A stretch of DNA of 64,000 nt from Paralithodes platypus (lineage: Eukaryota; Arthropoda; Malacostraca; Decapoda; Lithodidae): NCBI GenBank assembly GCA_032716605.1, contig CM064572.1, positions 35,973,760-36,037,759 of the forward strand, in the 5' to 3' direction. The notes beneath the pieces are model-generated. The model saw only the letters and a list, made by a program, of their open reading frames with translations, was not told the DNA's origin and ran no database searches. Made by a program: the position numbers and the translations under genes. Every line of letters starts with the position of its first letter. The first letter of the stretch is position 1. Below are positions 44,407 through 56,314 of the stretch, one piece after another.

Positions 44407-44830
44407 GAGGGGAGAGTAGTAGTGTGTGTGTGTGGTTGTGTGTGTGTGTGGTTGTGGGTGTGTGTGTGTGCGTGTGTGTGTGAGAGGGGATAGTAGTAGT
44501 GTGTGTGTGTGGTTGTGTGTGTGTGTGTGCGTGTGTGTGTGAGAGGGGAGAGTAGTAGTGTGTGTGTGAGAGAGAGAGGGGAGAGTAGTAGTGTGTGTGT
44601 GAGGTTGTGTGTGTGTGTGCGTGTGTGTGTGAGAGGGGAGAGTAGTAGTGTGTGTGTGTGTGTGGTTGTGGGTGTGTGTGTGTGTATGTGTGGTTGTGTG
44701 TGTGTGTGTGTGTGTGTGGTTGTGTGTGGTGATGGTGATGGTGTTGGTGGTGGTGGTGTTGATGGTGGTGTTGTTGTTGGTGGTGGTGATGGTATGTGTG
44801 TGTGTGTGTTTGTGTGTGTGGGGGGGGAGG
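44372..44830. repeat. (GT)n microsatellite with gagaggggagagtagta interruptions
   Basis: Blocks of pure GT alternate with gtgagaggggagagtagtagt (about six times), a microsatellite with a superimposed 40-70 bp higher-order unit. Both strands give open frames, which are artefacts. Confidence 0.92.
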
Positions 44831-45628
44831 GAGAATGATGGTGTTGGTGAGTGTCTACATTACTAGCATATAGTGTTTCTTTTTGGCTGACGGGAACTAC
44901 AATGAATAATAATATGAACACTCCCATTATTTCCAAATTCAATGTTATCATTAATATATAATGGTAATACCGTTATTAATATTGTTATATCAATGATATG
45001 AAAATATTATTATTATTTTATTTAAACGGCGGTTAGTAACTTACGATTCTCAGCTCAGCTGAGGTACACGGCGCTGCCCAGGGGAAAATCAAAGTATGGG
45101 CTGTCTATCTTTGGAGGGAGGGAGAAGGCCCCCCCCCCCGACACTTGAAACCTATTCTGGCACCCCATTAGTACATTAGTATGCATGCCAAGTATGGGCT
45201 CCATTTTGAAAAATTAAGTAGTTCGTGAACAAACAGACAGACAGACAGACAGGCTCACGACAGACCCACAAAAATTGCCCTTGATATAATGGATGACATA
45301 AGCTCTTCTGCCCCGCAACACCGGTGAAGGAAATAATAAAAAGCGGGTGGTTCCAACGGTGAAATAATAAAAAGCGGGCGGTTCCAATGGTGAAATCAAA
45401 TTGCGGGACAAAAGTGGTCGGGTATTGTGTAACGAAATGGAAAATGGTTGATCGAGGCGGGCGGGGGGGGAGGGGGGGGGGACGGCGAAAGGTAAAATAA
45501 TATATAATGGTCAGTCACACGCTCTATAATGTTATGGTATTTATTTTAGTATATTCACATTATGTACAGAGAGGAGGGAAAGCGACAGAGGGGATAGATA
45601 GATAAATGGAGAAATGCATATACAGTAT
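44831..45628. other. Unassigned stretch with short repeats
   Basis: Contains a cagacagacaga run at 45232, a tandem pair ggtgaaataataaaaagcgg(g) near 45325-45385, G runs at 45455-45480 and an AT-rich segment. No gene is recognised. Confidence 0.35.
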
Positions 45629-47107
45629 ATATATATTCTGACATACGGAGCCCTGTATGTGTTTATTTAAGAGTTAGAGTTAAGAGTTGAAGGAGTGCCG
45701 AATTACCCGGGAGGCGAAGCAGACCAGCGAGCAAGGGAACCAGCTCGTCCGCATACCAGCAAACAAGCCTTCACACCTGCGTGCGTCATATGGGGGGGGA
45801 AATTTGATGGGTGATTGACGTCATTACACAACCTGGCCCCTAATTTCGGACCCTGCAAACTACTTCGATGACCCGACGCTATGACGATAATCGATGCCAT
45901 TGGACCACGCATCTGCTACGCAACTAGAGGAGCTGTGATTGGGGCGCGCACCATCCCCGCCTCCTGATTCGTTCCTACACCATCATTGCATAGTATATAA
46001 GACCCGAGTAGTGGGCATTCAAATCAGTCACATTTGGAGTTGGGAAGGTGAACATGCAGCTGGAGGAAGACCGGGGTGAAGTATTATAATGGGATTGTGT
46101 CTGTCAGTCAGATTATATAAATGTGTGTTAAGTGTGTTCGGTGTAAACACTTATGTTGGTTAGTGAGATATGTGATTGGGAATTAACGTTAACGCTACTA
46201 TTATGTACTTAACTATTTTAGTTGACAGACTTGTGGACTAAAGCAACTCTTTAAGTAATTGGGTTATGATAAAAAATAATACTATTGTTTTATATTAATA
46301 CTTACGAGTTCTTTCATTTTCTTTTAATTAAGCTTACATTGCTGGTAAGAACAAGAACGGTGATACTATTGTCTCATAAGAGTAATATCGCCTTAGACTA
46401 CAGGGCTGTTATAATGTTACTTTTAGTGATTTCCTAAGCTGAAGAAAATTCTTTTAGCTTCGAAATATTATTTTTGCTTTTCATATTTGAGTGAGACCTG
46501 AATCGAATCTATGAAGCGATCCTGTAACTTAATTTACTCATAATCAAACCTCAATGTTACGTGGTTAAGAAAATACATTTATCTAATTATTAAATATATA
46601 TCTAACTTTTTATGTGACTTTGATATTAATCCTGATAATAATAATATAATACTATTAACGTAAGACAAGAACCAAGAATAATAACTACATTAAATATAAA
46701 TAAAAGGACATGATATAAGAAAACTATCTATTCATTTCAAAAAGGGTAAGAGACAGAAATATTCTTACCTTAATATTTATCTTTCAAGACTTGATATTTA
46801 ATTAATAGTCCTTCTTTAGATATAACTTATTCGGTTCGTAACCATAGCCTACTAAGCTTCGGTTAAATAATAATTCTTTATAAATACTACATGACTTTAA
46901 TTAGTTTCAGTAATTTTCCATAATTAAAGAGTATCAGTCAATAAAGGATACCAAGTCTTAAGATCCAAAAGGAAAGGAAGCAACAACAGGAAATAATTTT
47001 ATTAGATTTTACTTTCGTTTTGCCTTCAGCTGACTGATACCTTAATATATATCTCTGTGCTATCTAGTTTCATCAAGTTAACCACTTGAGGATCAAGATA
47101 CGTAACA
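45629..47107 (+). mobile_element. LTR-like element, copy 2
   Basis: It begins TGACATACGGAGCC and ends GATACGTAACA, about 1.48 kb, the same family as 3907-5525 but on the plus strand. A TATA-like agtatataagacc (about 45991) and a TCAGTC initiator (about 46025) are correctly spaced. It lies in a (TA)n tract, so a target duplication cannot be resolved. Confidence 0.6.
45991..46030 (+). promoter_or_regulatory. Candidate TATA box and initiator of the LTR-like element
   Basis: tatataagacc is followed about 30 bp later by aatcagtcac, which holds the arthropod initiator TCAGTC. The same arrangement is present in reverse in copy 1, so it is conserved between copies. Confidence 0.5.
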
Positions 47108-47122
47108 ATATATATATAGACT

Positions 47123-47196
47123 GCCGTGGTGTAATTGATTAAAGCGTCGGCTATCGTTCTGATGGTCGATGGTTGGATCCCCACTGAGAGACTAGA

Positions 47197-47200
<4 letters not shown>
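47123..47200 (+). mobile_element. tRNA-like SINE head
   Basis: gtggtgtaattgattaaagc resembles box A and ggttggatccc resembles box B, about 50 bp apart. (TA)n tracts follow at once. It is too decayed for a cloverleaf. Confidence 0.45.
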
Positions 47201-47227
<27 letters not shown>

Positions 47228-47253
47228 TGCATATATATATATATATATATACA

Positions 47254-47304
<51 letters not shown>

Positions 47305-47345
47305 TATAGATATATATATGAATTGATAGAGAGAGAGAGAATCAC
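47201..47345. repeat. (TA)n and (GA)n microsatellites
   Basis: (ta)n interrupted by tgca and by tatacagtatata, then gagaga runs. Confidence 0.95.
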
Positions 47346-47566
47346 CTAATAACACGCATTCATACATAGTAAGTTTAAAACACCTCCCTCTGTGAACTTT
47401 CCACTCTATGCATCATTAAAACTCATCACATAATTATCAAACATTATCGAAATTTTAAAGGGGTCATGGCGGAGAAAATAATTATAAGCTAGATACATTA
47501 ATAGATAGAGAATGAGTAAGAGATAGATATAGCACACAGTATTATAAAGAGACAGATAGCTAAATT

Positions 47567-47669
47567 TCAAGAGAGAGAGAGAGAGAGAGATAACGGGAAA
47601 TAATGTAAAATCGAGAGAATTATAGAGGGAAATAATGTAAAATCGAGAGAATTATAGAGGGAGATAGCT

Positions 47670-47755
<86 letters not shown>

Positions 47756-48320
47756 GCACCTACACAACCAGCACTCAAATTTACTATCCCTGGTTCGCCG
47801 CCACGAAGAAGAAGGAGAAGAGAAAAGTTTGGTGATAAATGGAGTGTGCAGTGGAGAGGGGAAGAAGTGAAATTAACAGGGCGTATTGATGTGTGGGTGT
47901 GAGAGAGAGAGAGAGAGTGAGAGTGAGTGTGAATGAGTGATAGTGGGAGTGAGTGAGTTAGTGTAAGGGAGAGGGAGATTTTGTCATTGCGTTTGATATG
48001 GTGGCAAAGAGAGAGGGAGAGAGAGTGAGTTAATGAGGGTGGAAGATGAATGCAAGAGGGAGATCAGAGGCAGAGGGTTGTTGACTTGGATAGTTTATGA
48101 GAGAGAGAGAGAGCCACAAGTAATGAAAGGGTGAAGGGTGGTGGTGGTGGTGGTGGGGGTGGTGGTGAGGAAGAGAGAGAAATGAATTACACAGATCAGG
48201 AAAGAGTTGGAGGTGAAATATATTGGAGTGTATAGTGAGAGTGTATAGGTGTGTGTATATGTATTGAGAGAGAGAGAGAGAGAAGTAATACAAATGAGAA
48301 GGGTGGTGGTGGTATAAGGG
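47567..48320. repeat. GA-rich microsatellite region
   Basis: Several (ga)n blocks, the longest at about 47670-47752, are separated by aaatcgagagaattatagaggga (twice) and ggtggtggtggtgg. Other than these blocks I see nothing to annotate. Confidence 0.85.
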
Positions 48321-48369
48321 GAGGAAGATGAAGGGTAAGAAATGAAATACAAGGATCAGGAAGGTGTGC

Positions 48370-48371
<2 letters not shown>

Positions 48372-48432
<61 letters not shown>
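48372..48432. repeat. (AT)n microsatellite
   Basis: About 29 perfect AT units directly left of the TIR element at 48435. Confidence 0.97.
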
Positions 48433-48434
<2 letters not shown>

Positions 48435-49129
48435 CAGGGGCTTTGTTTTGTCTGCAAATGTGGGGGGGGGACACAATCTGCATCAATGCTACATTGTGTG
48501 CACCGCGGGGGGGGGGGACCCATGGGGTGTAGCCGGTGGAACATTTTTGTAATGTGAAGGTAAATGTTTAGACAACACATGCACAACATTATATTGTAGA
48601 AGGGTCTACAGAAAACACTATCTTTCAATCATTGTTTGTTAGAAGTTTAGCATTAAGCCATTGTGCGGAAATATTACATTAATATTGGGTTAAAGAAAAA
48701 AAATACACATTACAGGTCTTTAGGGTGTAGTTTGAAAGATAAATACGACGGATTGGTTTGCATATGCAATACATTTTTAATTTGGTTTAATATAAACTCT
48801 ACAGTCACTGAAACCGATACTATATTCAAATATAACCCAAAATAACTAAATTTCCACCTGCAATTACTGTCAATACGTCAACAAGAAACACATTCCGAAG
48901 CATTCGCGAATGCAAAGAATAATATTATGATGAAATACCCACATCAAAATTGTCATTATGTCTTTTTTTAGTTGCTCTTTTGGATATCCGGTCGGATCTT
49001 GTAAATACAAATTATGAAAATTTTCACCTAGAAAAGTGGGGGGAACAAAAAATACCGGTACTCTGTCCCCCAGACTCCAAAAAGTGGAGAGGACATGTCC
49101 CCCTGTCCCCTACCCAAACGAGGCCCCTG
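48435..49129. mobile_element. Probable hAT-type non-autonomous element
   Basis: Left end CAGGGGCTTTGTTTTG and right end (reversed) CAGGGGCCTCGTTTGG form a short imperfect TIR of the CAGGG type found in many hAT elements. The eight bases outside each end, atattata and ttataata, agree at six positions, as for a decayed 8-bp target duplication, although the AT-rich flank makes this weak. Secondary G/C runs follow each end. About 695 bp, no coding frame. Confidence 0.45.
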
Positions 49130-49138
49130 TTATAATAA

Positions 49139-49193
49139 TGTATATATATATATATATATAAAATATATATACAGTATATACAGTATATAACCC

Positions 49194-49266
<73 letters not shown>

Positions 49267-49294
49267 CCTATATATATATATATATATATATATA

Positions 49295-49334
<40 letters not shown>

Positions 49335-49345
49335 TATATACAGTA
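49139..49345. repeat. (TA)n arrays with a repeated tatataacccccata block
   Basis: Two blocks of cagtatataacccccata (about 49181 and 49342) bracket long (ta)n arrays with interruptions ggccta and acta. Confidence 0.9.
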
Positions 49346-49424
49346 TATAACCCCCATAAGAAGCAGGATCGATATGTGACAGAAATATAAGAGAGAGAGA
49401 GAGTGAGTATATATATATATTATT

Positions 49425-49626
49425 TCTAGGTTTGAATACCGATCACTAGTTCCTCTTTCTCTGTAAGAGTAAGCTGAGATAGATGGATTGATTTTTCTTT
49501 GAGTGTGTATGTGTGTAGGCTAACTGTGTATACAGTATATATGTGTGTGAATGAGTGAGTGTGTGTGTGAGCGAGTGAGTGTGTGTGTGGTGTATGTGCA
49601 TGTGTGTGTGTGAGTGAATATGTGTG

Positions 49627-49687
<61 letters not shown>

Positions 49688-49780
49688 ATTATATACTGTA
49701 TAATGTGTGTATATATTATATACTGTAATCGTAGGTTTGAATACCGATCACTAGTTGCTCTATTTCTGTTGTTTCCCGGA
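49425..49780. repeat. Direct repeat ggtttgaataccgatcacta around (GT)n and (TA)n
   Basis: taggtttgaataccgatcac (49428 and 49732) occurs on both sides of a (gtga)n-(ta)n tract. The repeated part resembles a tRNA T-arm (ggtttgaatacc), so these may be two SINE heads or a duplicated one. Confidence 0.5.
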
Positions 49781-49829
49781 ATGACAGCCAAGTCGCTTGT
49801 TATAACTTGCAGGGACTTCTTTACATAGT

Positions 49830-50512
49830 TATGGAATATACATACAGGGAGTTCACTACTTATGTGTATTTATTTATTGTTGTGTTTGTTTTAGGATTGC
49901 GTACATAGGTTGTTTTGTCTGTTTGAATATGTATAATATTTTCGCGCGCACACCCAATTACAAACATATTCATATATAAAAACACACACACTCACATACA
50001 CATTCACACACACTTATCCTTTCACATATACTGTACATACACTCTGACATGCATACACTATCGTACACACGCACATACAAACACAAACGCGCACACATCC
50101 TCTATCTCCCTCTCTCTCACTGTCTCACTCAGTTTGTCATACACATACACATACGCACACACACACACTCACACTCACACAATCTCTCTCTGTTTCTCTA
50201 ACTATATATCTCTCTCTCTACCTATCTCTCTCTATCTCGCTCTCTCTCTCTCTCTCTCTCTCTACAAATCTCTGCAATGCTACGTATCACTCTTATGTCT
50301 CTTCCCTGATATAATTGACTTCATTAAGCGCATTTGAGGCAACTTTAGCATTTTAGTGAAAAGAATAAACTCTTTCATTGTCGAGGTTTTGGCCTAAATT
50401 GAGCTGCATTCCCTGCACATGTTCATGTATAAACAAGAGCCAGAACGTAATACAATGATATATCCGTGACAGTAATACAATGATATATCCATGACAGTAA
50501 AGTAATAGAGCT
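49830..50512. other. Unassigned stretch with CA- and CT-rich tracts
   Basis: (cacaca)n and catacacata runs at about 49980-50180, (ct)n at about 50205-50265, and a tandem pair acaatgatatatcc near 50452-50490. No gene. Confidence 0.5.
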
Positions 50513-50895
50513 TTAAGTGGGGTCACTTGCTTTTTTTATCTTTCTCTCCTTTTCTTTCTTTCTCTGGCTTGTATCCCTTCGGCCCCATTCAGCCAACTGT
50601 TTTAAGACGTTTATCCCCATCCAGGTGTCGATTTCTTCCTGGCGAGCGATAGCGAGCCAGCATTGTATGGAGAAACCCGGCTACGCCGGCGAAATTTTTC
50701 TATCGACAAATTTACAAATTTAGCTAGCTGTCAAAACAAAAATATATATATGCTGGCTCGCTACAGCTCGCCAGGAAAATATTGACACCTGGATGAGGGT
50801 AAACATCTAAAAACAGTAGGCTGGATGGGGCCAAATGTATACAACCCAGAGAGAGAGGAAGAGAGAGAAGAAAAAAAAAGCGAGGTGGGCCCATT
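50513..50895. mobile_element. Foldback MITE, copy 2
   Basis: Left TTAA at 50513-50516 followed by gtggggtcacttgc. The mirror half ends gcgaggtgggcccatt, with the right TTAA lost. Same internal order and about 150-bp complementary arms as 41816-42185. Confidence 0.75.
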
Positions 50896-50999
50896 TTCCA
50901 CACCTAACCTGAGTTGCCAAAGTAAACCTAATACCGTCTAATTATCCAAGTCATCATCTATATTTAAAATAGTCTAACTTAACTTAGGGGCTGTGGCTA

Positions 51000-51190
51000 G
51001 GTTGTACAGGGTTAGGTTAGATGAGGTTAGTTTGAGTTGAGTTGGGATAGGTTGAGTTACTGTAGGTTGGGTTGGGTTAGGTTTGGTTTAGTTTGGTTTG
51101 GTTGGGTTGGGTTAGATTAGATTAGTTTGAGTTGAGTTGGAATAGGTTGGGTTGCTGTAGATTTGGTTTGGTTTGGTTACGTTAGTTTTA
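51000..51190. repeat. Degenerate GGTTA/GGTTT array, left block
   Basis: A run of five-to-six-base units such as ggttgggttaggtttggttta. It resembles decayed arthropod telomere repeat (TTAGG) but with many variants. It continues beyond the element at 51192-52672. Confidence 0.75.
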
Positions 51191-51191
51191 A

Positions 51192-52672
51192 TTAAGGGGT
51201 TATCACACTTGCCAATATTTCCGTGGTCTCCACGATTTCCGTGGTTTCTGGTCTATTTTCCGTGGTCTTGCCGACAATCCACGCTTCCCGAGCAACTTGG
51301 GAGATCTTCGTCTATCCACGGACATTTTCGGGCATGAGTTAGTAGGCTATGTCATGGAAATACATTTGTATGTATAAATATATAGTAATATATATATATT
51401 CCATATAATTAATAAACTAGATTAGTTTTGATATATCTAATGATAATGTGATAGGTGATATTCGAACCTTAACCCTTAACTGGCGGCGCCCGGCTATTGT
51501 CGAGTTAAAGAAAACGTCCCCATATGCGGGGCCCGGCTATTGTCGAGTGCAATTTTGAGCACGTAATGTGCTCTGAGAGAGAGCGGAGATGTGGGAGGAG
51601 CATAGATTACCGCCTGACCGCTCGCCACGGCCGCCGTGGACCTACTGAGATTTATTGCACCCTCCTCCACCCTCTCTCACTCGCTACACACATAATAATG
51701 TAAGAAAATTACCGTATTTTAGCGATTTTGCCCTTCGGTTGCACGATCGTTACAAGACAACCAGTGATCGTAGAAGGATGGTTCTGGTGTAATTGGAAAG
51801 CTCAATTTACGCCCTTTCAGGGATACATACTTGTATTACGCTCTGGGTTTTGTTTATGCATGAAAAAGACCACGGAAACAAACCCATTTATGGCCAAAAA
51901 AAAACGCTGGGCGGTACATAGAAATTACCGCCTAGGCCGCTCGTAAGGTGTTAAGAGCTATAAAATATCACATGGAACATATAAAATCGTACATATAAAC
52001 AAGCAAGGGAAGGAAGACCGTCACTGCCTATTTTAGATGTGGTAATGCGTAAATCATGGCCTGTGATTGGCTAAGAGGCGTGGGCCTGAGACAGTCAGTC
52101 TACTCTCTCGCTTACTGCTTGCGTTTAGAATTTCTTCATCTCGCTTGTGTTTACTTTATGATATTACGTTATTATTGTGTTTCCTGTGATTTTTAATAGC
52201 TCGAATAGATTCGGATAACACTGTAATTTATTAAGTAATCGTTAAAATTACTTAAAAATATATAGTTTAATGAATAAATAAGGAACAATACAGATAACAA
52301 ATAAATTATCAAGGTACTGATAAAATGGCCAATTATGAGCGTGCTGCTGCTTCCACTAACTTTCACTTTTACCGACAGACGTTGATTCATGTCGCTTGTT
52401 TTAGGCAATAGAGAGCAAAATAGTCATACTTACCATGTGTTTTATATATGCTCACCTTTATTATTGGGATTGAGATGTATTAATAGCATGACGGGAAGCT
52501 AAAACGGCCGAAATATGACCAATTAATTTCGAAGTGAGAACGAAAGAGTGTACGTATCTTCGTGGATTATCTAGGTGCATGTGTTGATAGGGAAACCAAA
52601 GTATTGTCGTCCAAACTATGAACGAAGATCAAGAAACCACGAACAAATAGTCAAGTGTGATAACCCTTTTAG
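51192..52672. mobile_element. TIR element (~1.48 kb) with AAGGGGTTATCACACTTG ends
   Basis: Left end AAGGGGTTATCACACTTGCC and right end (reversed) AAAAGGGTTATCACACTTGA are complementary, and similarity continues further inside (tccgtggt near the left end, cgtggtttc on the other strand at the right). TTAA precedes the left end (51192-51195); the right side reads TTTA, so TTAA duplication is possible but decayed. It splits the GGTTA array and itself contains the MITE at 51469-51954. No transposase frame was found. Confidence 0.65.
51469..51954. mobile_element. TTAA-flanked MITE, copy 2 of the gag-inserted family
   Basis: TTAA at 51469-51472 and 51951-51954. Ends are CCCTTAACTGGCGGCG and, reversed, CACCTTACGAGCGGCC. 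It matches 22840-23327 throughout (486 versus 488 bp), including cgctctgggt, a gcatgaaaa-type block and gctgggcggtacata. Confidence 0.8.
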
Positions 52673-52950
52673 TGTAGTTTAGGTTGGGTTAGGTTTGGTT
52701 TAGTTTGGTTTGATTTGATTAGTTTAGGTTGGGTTTAGTTTAGTTTGGTTAAGTTGGGTAGGTTTGGTTTAGTTTAGTTTGGTTGGGTTAGGTTAGGTTG
52801 GTTTGGGTTGGGTCGGATTGGGTTTGGTCGGGTTGGCTTGGGTTTGGTTAGGATAGGTTAGGTGGGTTAGGTTAGTTTGGGTTGGGATAGGTTTGGTTTA
52901 ATTTGGTTGGGGTTGGGTTGGATTAGGTTAGATTAGGTTGGGTTTTGGTA
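52673..52950. repeat. Degenerate GGTTA/GGTTT array, right block
   Basis: Same composition as 51000-51190: ggttgggttaggtttggttt, ggttaggttggtttggg. It is interrupted only by the TIR element. Confidence 0.75.
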
Positions 52951-53403
52951 AGATTTCATGAAAGTTATGTTTTCCTTTGTTTTATAATGTGTTTCACAAG
53001 ATTCTGACCACCATTTCCTGTCAAAATAACTTGTTTTGCCACCTCCCCTTACCGCAAGACCTGTGATTTCCCTATGGGTCCTAAGTATTGATGGGGAAGG
53101 CGGTGTGGGGGGGGGGGGGGGGATATCTTAATATTTTTGTTTTTTATTTTTTTCGTTCACTGGATGATTCACATTAAAACACACACACACACACACACAC
53201 AGACACCCGGGTGGATGGGGCTCGTCAGCCTTGGTCGGCAGCCCATCTAGGGTGACAATCTTAGACAAATCCGGGTGAATGGGATCTTCAACTTTGTTTG
53301 TTAACCTGTCTACGGTAAACCTAATACAAGTTACCTGAAGGGCGGCACGCTCATCAGTGCCACTTGCACGTAGCAAACTATATAGGCCTAATAGGTACAA
53401 TAG

Positions 53404-53445
<42 letters not shown>

Positions 53446-53704
53446 GTAGCTATTTCCCCCCCCCCCCAATTTGCCAATGGGTTTGATATCATAAATTAAA
53501 CCCGAGCCAAGTTTTGTTCTGCTAGGAGCTCTATCTCCCTCCCCAACAGCCTTGTTATTCACGACACACTACCGGGTGAGGGGAAAACTTTATACCCCCA
53601 CACATACATTATTAACACTTTGGTATTAAATCCGGGAAAGTAATGTACTAGATCACTACCACTACTACTGCTACTACCTCTACCGCTACTACTACTACTA
53701 ATAC
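52951..53704. other. Unassigned stretch with (CA)n, (GA)n and (ACT)n tracts
   Basis: G run at 53105-53122, (ca)n at 53177-53202, (ga)n at 53413-53440, C run at 53455, (act)n at 53655-53705. A block with ggctcgtcagccttggtcgg at 53217-53300 may be an old interspersed repeat. The minus-strand frame 53562-53128 is not convincing. Confidence 0.45.
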
Positions 53705-53917
53705 TATAGTCTATTCGCTGTAAGTAGGCGAGAAATCATGACCTCTAACCTTTGTACTAAAAAACGACTAGAGTAATCGATCAAATATGTCTACCATTTG
53801 GGAAGAGTCAGTCAAGGAATAGATGTGGAAATTTACAGCCAATTTGCTCTAGCTGGTTTTTGAGTTACAGAGGATAGAGGTGATGATTTCTCGCCTACTT
53901 ACAGCGAATAGACTATA
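53705..53917. mobile_element. MITE with 45-bp near-perfect TIRs
   Basis: 53705-53749 and 53873-53917 are reverse complements with only about two mismatches; both start TATAGTCTATTCGCTGTAAG. It lies within (ACT)n repeats. The outer TATA allows a TA target duplication, which would fit Tc1/mariner-type elements. 213 bp in total with an 80-120 bp non-coding centre. Confidence 0.8.
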
Positions 53918-55550
53918 CTACTATCACTACTATCATACACCATCATTAGCACTACCGCTGCCACTACTACTACGGGGTAGCGTCGTCGGGTCACTCGGAC
54001 GTCTGGGATATATTGTTCATATATTGCTTAAAAATAGCTTAGTAAATATTGTTAAAAGGGACAATGCAGGTCTATGGAATCCTTATACTGTACTCATGTA
54101 TAATCCACTGTGAAAGAATAATTTTGATCATATTTATATAACCCGATATTAGTGGAAAAAAATCATATCACTCTCAGAGCTCCGTCGGACATCCTCACTG
54201 TTTACAAACTTCTTCAGTATGGAGTATAATCGATATTTACCCCCTGCTGGTAGCCTGGTAACACAGAGTCACAGATGATGATTTCAATAAGTCATGGGGG
54301 CTTCGCCCCCCCCCTCAACCCATCCTGTATCCCACATTGGAAATATAGGTAACTAAAACCATGAAAACAGTCATTTCTCAAAATCTGGAGGAAAAAAAAA
54401 CATGAAAAATAAGGGTGCGAGCCTTTTCCCTATACAGTAATTACCTTAAAAACTATTAAAACCTTGAAATGCACCTACAAATAAACCATACTTTAAATAG
54501 GATGGGTTACTCTTTATGTATTTTGCAAGTGCTTCGTTTAATAGGTGTGGAGTGTTACTGCTACTATTACCGTTATGGGTAGCCTAGCCTATCAAGGAAT
54601 TGTCTTAGGTGTTAAAATTTTACATAGCCTAGCCTAGATATTAAATAAAATAACATACTCCATAGATTTTCATGGAAAGATTATTATAAAGATAAATAAA
54701 ATATTCGTAAGTAGGCTAAGCTATTTTACAAGATCCAGCATTATTCTTGGTGTCAAATTAACTGTCTCTGGTGTCACTACTGTTTCGGCTAACTGCTTCC
54801 ACATCACTTCCATTTATCGCCTTTAACATCATTGGTGCCTTCACTGTCATCATTATGCCTTTCACCACTTTTAGGATAGTATGTGGGATCGACAGCATCG
54901 CTGCCATCACTGGAGTTAGGCTACTAGAAACAATTGGAATCCAACGAGGAATGTAATTTGTTTAAGCCTAGCCCTGATAAAAAGACGAAACGCTTCCTTT
55001 TTCCGCTGATTGAAGGCCAGATGGAGTAGCTACAGGCTACCAGTTAGTCACAGTCTCATCACTTGTACAGTCTGCCATTGTTGTATTAAATCAGAGGAAC
55101 ATTAAAGCACTAAAACACGATATATCACTGGAAATAATACGCAGTTCAGCAGAGTCGGCCACACTCTGGGAGTGTAAACTTTTAAACATAAACAATGAGG
55201 TGTGCTGGGTGCGGGAAGCGAAATGTTTCTGGTGGCTCAGTTATTTCGTATTTGTTTAAGTTTTTCGTCATTCCAGTGACTTATCCTTATTGTCTAATAA
55301 TACTCTAATATTTTTAGAAATTGTTTACCTTACTGTATGTACTTCAACAGCTATATTAATAATATTATAGCTGTGGTGGTTTTGGGAATCGAGAAACCTG
55401 CCCTCCATAGCTCACCACAACAGCTTGGTATGGACATTCGTCTCAGCTAGCACTAAAAACGCCTACAAAATGGACACTTTCAAAGCATTTTGCATTTTTA
55501 ATAATTACAAAATGATAATACTTAACAAAATCTAAACAGAGAGCACCACT
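53918..55550. other. Unassigned, low-repeat stretch
   Basis: AT-rich with gggggcttcgccccc (54297-54311), a strong short hairpin, and scattered tagcctagcc motifs. No frame above 80 codons and no recognised repeat. It could be unique intergenic DNA. Confidence 0.35.
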
Positions 55551-56314
55551 TCAACTAAACAGGGTTGGGTCCGTTACTACAGCTGCAGGTCGACTTCGCT
55601 GGCCCGTGTCAAATCCAGTTCTCCTGTTATCTATGATATATGCATATACTATATATACATATTCAGGTATACATATACTGTATATATATATATATATATA
55701 TATATACATTAGGTCCCCCTCCCCCAAGTATACAAAGACCATAATTATGTTCTTGTGTTGCTCGGGTGGAGGAAAGAGAGTGAGAGAGAGACTATGTGTG
55801 ATTGTGTGTGTGTGTGAGAGAGATAGAGGGAGGGAGGGGGGGGGGGGGGACTGATTCGAGTGAGTAAGGAGGAAATCCGTGTGTCAATACAATAATGTAG
55901 AGATAGGGATGGTGGATTAAACAGGAGGTACAGTAGGAGAGATACGAGAGGGCTGAATGGTGGTAGTAGAGAGAGAGAGGAGGAAATCCTTGGGTAGGCG
56001 GGTTAAGTAGGAGCTAGGAGAGATACGAGAGAGTTGAATGGATGTAATGAAGAAAGAGAGAGAGAGAGAGATAGGGGGAGGGAGGGAGGGAGGGGAGGCA
56101 GGGAAGGATCTTCATCTTCGTGCCAATATAATGTTAAGCTCCTAGGTGGGTTAAAGGATGATTGTTTGTATTAATTTATTAATTTATTTTATTTCTATTA
56201 GTTTACTCCCTAGACCTCCATCAAACAAAAACAAAGAAAAAAACTCCTACCCTTTGTGATGCATTTGTAAATGTTTTGGCTAAAGGCTAGTGTCTAATAG
56301 TAGCCAGAGTAAAG
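55551..56314. repeat. Microsatellite-rich stretch and duplicated GA-rich unit
   Basis: (ta)n at 55680-55706, gt/ga tracts to 55850, and two units of the form gagaggaggaaatcc...gagatacgagag...tgaatgg at about 55868-55960 and 55975-56042. Nothing coding. Confidence 0.6.

Noticed and set aside
44217..44951. 244-codon minus frame rich in His and Thr
   Set aside because: Mostly a translated (GT)n microsatellite joined to the 5' part of a LINE.
55580..55595. ctgcaggtcgac, identical to a cloning-vector polylinker
   Set aside because: Only 12 bp with no further vector sequence around it; a chance match is likely.
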